Shown here piece by piece: positions 63,167 to 64,000 of a DNA stretch of 64,000 bases. Made by a program: the position numbers and the translations under genes. Source of the stretch: an uncultured Alphaproteobacteria bacterium (lineage in GTDB: Bacteria; Pseudomonadota; Alphaproteobacteria; HIMB59); assembly GCA_902521485.1 (NCBI GenBank), contig CABYRQ010000001.1, positions 1 through 64,000 of the forward strand. The letters run 5' to 3'. Within the stretch, counting starts at the first letter, position 1. Each line of letters opens with the position of its first letter. The notes below the pieces were generated by a model that was not told where the DNA came from, ran no database searches, and saw only the letters and a program-made list of their open reading frames with translations.

Positions 63167-63995
63167 ATTTAAATCGATCAAATTCTTGAAGATTATTTGA
63201 AGCAATGATCAGCTCTAATTTATCGACATATTTATCGCCGATCTCAGCATAGGCTGCTAAATATTTCACTTTCATACTAATAGGGTCTGTGTATTTTATG
63301 CGCTCATCAATTCGTCTAATGACACGAAAATTATAATAAGCTTGATGAGTATTGATGTTAAACATATACGCTTCAACACTCTCTGATAAATTTTTAAATT
63401 TTAAAACTGCGTGAGATTTATCCTCATCCCTATCTTGAGGAATGATACCTTTGTCTTCACTTGTAGTCCACTGACCATAAAGAGCATTACCCTCAGTTGC
63501 AAATCTAGACTGTCCCCAACCACTTTCAATAATTGCTTGTCCAAGAGCTAGTGACACTGGAATAATATTAATACGTTGTTTAAGTTTTCTAAAAAGTTTT
63601 GTGTTAATTTCGCTATAATCTAATTTATATTTTTTTGATAACCTAATAATCTCGTCAGTTTCGTTTTTATTTAATTCTTTTCTAGCAAATTTTTTTTCTA
63701 TATTTATTACCATTCTTCTTTCTTGCATAATTGAGGTATTCGAATTGTAAATCAAAGGAAGTGTTACGAGGTAAAATAGTTTTTTCTTTGTTGGAACATC
63801 TTGTATTTCTGAAAAATCATCAGGTAATTCTGATATTATAGGAAGATGACCAATATTTTCTTGCGTTAAAATTTCAGGAATAAAATTATTTTTTTTATAA
63901 TATTTATTTAAATCAACCCAATTATGAAATTCTCCTGCGTTAAGAGATGAATTTAATAAAAATCCAAAAAAAAAAAGTAAAAGACTAGACTTCAA
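63159..63995 (-). CDS. Bax-like glucosaminidase (GH73 family), 5' end near the window edge
   Basis: A 278-residue secreted hydrolase; signal peptide MKSSLLLFFFGFLLNSSLNA from a TTG at 63995. The start could lie beyond the edge because the frame stays open. The C-terminal half has the catalytic Glu in ALGQAIIESGWGQSRFATEG, then NALYGQWTTSEDKG, HAVLKFKNLSESVEAYMFN and AAYAEIGDKYVDKLE, typical of Bax/FlgJ-type beta-N-acetylglucosaminidases that cut peptidoglycan. The N-terminal 120 residues are a helical domain as in Bax. Confidence 0.84.
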   Translation of the reverse strand: MKSSLLLFFFGFLLNSSLNAGEFHNWVDLNKYYKKNNFIPEILTQENIGHLPIISELPDDFSEIQDVPTKKKLFYLVTLPLIYNSNTSIMQERRMVINIEKKFARKELNKNETDEIIRLSKKYKLDYSEINTKLFRKLKQRINIIPVSLALGQAIIESGWGQSRFATEGNALYGQWTTSEDKGIIPQDRDEDKSHAVLKFKNLSESVEAYMFNINTHQAYYNFRVIRRIDERIKYTDPISMKVKYLAAYAEIGDKYVDKLELIIASNNLQEFDRFKFN

Positions 63996-64000
63996 CGGGT

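Noticed and set aside
1-64000. tRNA genes, CRISPR arrays, insertion sequences, prophage
   Set aside because: No T-loop consensus with cloverleaf, no regularly spaced direct repeats, and no transposase, integrase or phage structural gene was seen on either strand.

Overview
The window is about 64 kb of very AT-rich, densely packed DNA (roughly 30% G+C by eye). No rRNA, tRNA, CRISPR array, insertion sequence or phage gene was seen. Gene content and order (parB-parA-rsmG-mnmG-mnmE-rho, then maf-aroE-coaE-dnaQ; hslVU beside hisBHAF; rsmI beside an LpoA-like gene; hrcA-grpE; dnaK-dnaJ) are those of Alphaproteobacteria. The low G+C, very short spacers, overlapping gene ends, a blue-type proteorhodopsin and a complete retinal pathway point to a streamlined, free-living marine alphaproteobacterium of the SAR11 or AEGEAN-169/HIMB59 kind. 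The exact clade cannot be settled from the sequence alone.

Layout. 0-3.4 kb: a truncated secreted protein, yggS, and a divergent pair of which one is a TPR-sulfotransferase. 3.5-8.6 kb: a major porin with a strong terminator, then DUF3576 lipoprotein, leuS, an LptE-like lipoprotein and a short unknown gene. 8.6-18.5 kb: the leftward chromosome-partition and tRNA-modification block (parB, parA, rsmG, mnmG, mnmE), with a parS-like site in the start of mnmG, two rightward genes (GDPD and an FG-GAP protein), and rho. The 234-bp divergent gap between rho and maf is the best candidate for the chromosome origin. 18.7-27.2 kb: maf, aroE, coaE, dnaQ, a Tim44-like gene and smr rightward; hslVU leftward; hisBHAF and a HIT gene rightward. 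27.2-36.3 kb: BON lipoprotein, rsmI, LpoA-like gene, rdgB, rph, then the chaperone block hrcA-grpE and dnaK-dnaJ, with a convincing heat-shock (sigma-32 type) promoter before dnaK, and ogt. 36.4-47.5 kb: two transporters, small secreted proteins, a transsulfuration enzyme plus cysteine synthase, and a cytochrome b561 / tungstate ABC transporter / cytochrome c' / rhodanese cluster, then dapB and nth. 47.6-51 kb: pyruvate carboxylase. 51-58.4 kb: ispH, then the phototrophy island (blh, crtY, crtB, crtI, proteorhodopsin leftward; a small membrane protein and crtE rightward). 58.4-64 kb: small secreted or lipid-anchored proteins, an SMP-30 family protein, msrA, tsaB, a polysaccharide deacetylase and a Bax-like glucosaminidase.

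How it works together. IspH makes the C5 isoprenoid units, CrtE elongates them, CrtB, CrtI and CrtY make beta-carotene and Blh cleaves it to retinal, the chromophore of the proton pump. Every step from C5 units to retinal apart from isomerase and FPP synthesis is encoded within 8 kb. Pyruvate carboxylase gives anaplerotic carbon fixation, which fits light-assisted heterotrophy. The most useful unexplained items are the candidate origin, the small membrane protein heading the crtE operon, a GC-rich structured element before the transsulfuration gene, a LeuRS lacking its usual N-terminal segment, a DnaJ with a broken first zinc motif, and the tungstate/cytochrome/rhodanese cluster.
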